From an uncultured Bacilli bacterium (lineage in GTDB: Bacteria > Bacillota_I > Bacilli_A > RF39 > UBA660), in the NCBI GenBank assembly GCA_947630095.1, contig CANRGI010000068.1:1-6641 (forward strand): DNA of 6,641 bases, in the 5' to 3' direction. A program made the translations under genes and the position numbers. This document shows, piece by piece, positions 5,631 through 6,641 of the stretch. The notes beneath the pieces were generated by a model. That model saw only the letters and a program-made list of their open reading frames with translations, did not search any database and had not been told where the DNA came from. Every line of letters begins with the position of its first letter. Positions within the stretch are counted from its first letter, which is position 1.

Positions 5631-5649
5631 ACTAAATTAAATAGATATA

Positions 5650-5658
5650 TGTTATAAT
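5650..5658 (+). promoter_or_regulatory. Extended -10 promoter for the secreted cohesin/cadherin-like protein
   Basis: TGT-TATAAT at 5650-5658 is a perfect extended -10. The best -35 is poor (TTAACT at 5628-5633, 19-nt spacer), which extended -10 promoters tolerate. The predicted start (about 5665) falls at the AAGAGG Shine-Dalgarno (5665-5670), 4 nt before the ATG. The -35 region overlaps the divergent yabG promoter, so the two may interfere. Confidence 0.5.
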
Positions 5659-5674
5659 AAGGTTAAGAGGTTGT

Positions 5675-6641
5675 ATGAAAAAATTTATATTATTAATTTT
5701 TAGTGTTATTTTAATATCTTTTCCAAATAAATTAAAAGGAATAGAAATAGATAGTTTTACTATAGAAAGTCCAGATAAAGTTGTAGTAGGAAAATCTTTT
5801 ACTGTGACTTTTAATATGACTATAAGTGGTTTTAATAAAAATGATTTAAATGCAGATGGTATGATACTTGCTGGTCATATAATTGATTATGATGCTGATA
5901 TATTAAATTTATTTGATGTTTCTTCTGATAAACTATGGGATACTGAATTATATATTGAAAATAATGAAAAAATAATTTTATCAGTTGCAAATGAAAATGG
6001 TTTATATAAAGATACTTGTAAAAATAATCTTTATTGTGGTAACTATTCTGTAAAAGCAAGTTTTGTTGTACGTGATACTGATGCTAGTTCTGTTACTATA
6101 ACTTATTCTAACCCAACAATAGGCTTACTTAACATAGAAAAAATATTATCTGCTTCTAATGACGAAGATTTATTTGATAAAATAGAAGAAATAACTAAAG
6201 ATATTTCATACTCTAAAACAATTAATGTAGAAAAATATTCTACAAACGAAATTGAAGATAAAGAAGAATTAACTCCAAAGCCACCTCTTGAGTCTTTAGA
6301 TATACCTTCTATCCCGAGCACTAATGAAGAAGATACTACCCCTACTACCCCAGTGACACCTTCCGAACCAAAGAAATCATACAACAATTACTTAAGTTCC
6401 CTAACCATTACAGGTTATAATATAGATTTTAATAAATATAAAAATAAATACTATTTAAATTTACCTAATGATATTAATTCTTTAGAAATAAATCTTACTT
6501 TAGAAGATGCTAAATCAACTTATGAAATAATAGGTAATAACGATATTAAAGGAAATAATAACGAGATAACTATAAATGTAACTGCAGAAGATGGTACTAT
6601 AAACACCTATAAAATAAAAGCATTATATAAAAACAAAATAA
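5675..6641 (+). CDS. Secreted/surface protein with cohesin-like and cadherin-like beta-sandwich domains (3' end outside window)
   Basis: The frame runs 322 codons from ATG 5675 to the window edge without a stop, so the gene is 3'-truncated. The N-terminus MKKFILLIFSVILISF is a signal peptide (about 1-22) without a lipobox. Residues about 24-150 resemble a cohesin-type fold: SFTIESPDKVVVGKSFTVTF (27-46), a DYDADILNLFDV segment (71-82) and a strand ending in YSVKASFVV. C115 and C121, the only cysteines, could form a disulfide. A short acidic region and a Pro/Thr/Glu linker follow (about 195-237, with TTPTTPVTPSEP). Residues 239-317 (YLSSLTITGYNIDF ... INVTAEDGTINTYKIKAL) match the cadherin-like beta-sandwich domain (PF12733 type). 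Tandem copies or a C-terminal TM/anchor are likely beyond the edge. It is divergent from yabG. A surface or envelope role is inferred; the ligand is unknown. Confidence 0.85.
   Translation, partial: MKKFILLIFSVILISFPNKLKGIEIDSFTIESPDKVVVGKSFTVTFNMTISGFNKNDLNADGMILAGHIIDYDADILNLFDVSSDKLWDTELYIENNEKIILSVANENGLYKDTCKNNLYCGNYSVKASFVVRDTDASSVTITYSNPTIGLLNIEKILSASNDEDLFDKIEEITKDISYSKTINVEKYSTNEIEDKEELTPKPPLESLDIPSIPSTNEEDTTPTTPVTPSEPKKSYNNYLSSLTITGYNIDFNKYKNKYYLNLPNDINSLEINLTLEDAKSTYEIIGNNDIKGNNNEITINVTAEDGTINTYKIKALYKNKI

Noticed and set aside
5832..6059. Minus-strand open frame of 75 codons rich in His, Tyr and Gln
   Set aside because: It is antisense to the secreted-protein gene, which has a signal peptide, SD and promoter; its composition is unlike a real protein.
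6103..6387. Minus-strand open frame of 94 codons rich in Ser, Gly and Val
   Set aside because: It is antisense to the linker region of the plus-strand secreted protein; the composition mirrors that gene's codons.

Overview
The window looks like a chromosomal segment of an AT-rich, endospore-forming member of the Bacillota (Firmicutes). By eye GC is around or below 30%, and A/T-ending codons dominate. The standard code is used: TGG encodes Trp in the proteins checked, and TGA ends veg. Several genes are known mainly or only from spore formers (yabG, yabP, yabQ), alongside spoVG, veg and divIC. The set fits an uncultured gut Bacilli/Erysipelotrichia-type or clostridial genome, but the sequence alone does not fix the lineage.

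Layout. Positions 1-107 are a short edge region with a perfect AT-rich inverted repeat and perhaps the last 18 codons of a rightward gene. From 108 to about 5585 every gene is on the minus strand. In transcription order (right to left) they are yabG (spore-coat protease), veg, spoVG, yabP, yabQ, divIC, pcrA (UvrD-like helicase), a CPBP-family membrane protease homologue, and a small one-TM hypothetical protein. An 89-bp divergent region (5586-5674) separates yabG from a plus-strand gene that runs off the right edge. That gene encodes a secreted protein with a cohesin-like domain, a Pro/Thr/Glu linker and a cadherin-like beta-sandwich domain.

Organisation. Genes are packed tightly. Three junctions are TAATG stop/start overlaps (yabG/veg, yabP/yabQ, pcrA/CPBP), and the last two minus-strand genes overlap by 11 bp. 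spoVG has its own vegetative-type promoter, whose -35 box contains the veg stop codon, and a good intrinsic terminator behind it. yabG, and less clearly yabP, have -10 elements like those read by the mother-cell sigma factors E/K. divIC has a possible extended -10 promoter of its own, which would free division and DNA-repair functions from the sporulation genes upstream.

The order yabG-veg-spoVG-yabP-yabQ-divIC is the same as in Bacillus subtilis with the intervening genes removed, so this appears to be an ancestral block condensed by gene loss. After divIC, the usual yabR/spoIIE neighbourhood is replaced by pcrA, the CPBP protein and the hypothetical gene. I see no RNA genes, CRISPR arrays or insertion sequences. 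The least explained parts are the secreted cohesin/cadherin-like protein and the CPBP-hypothetical pair.
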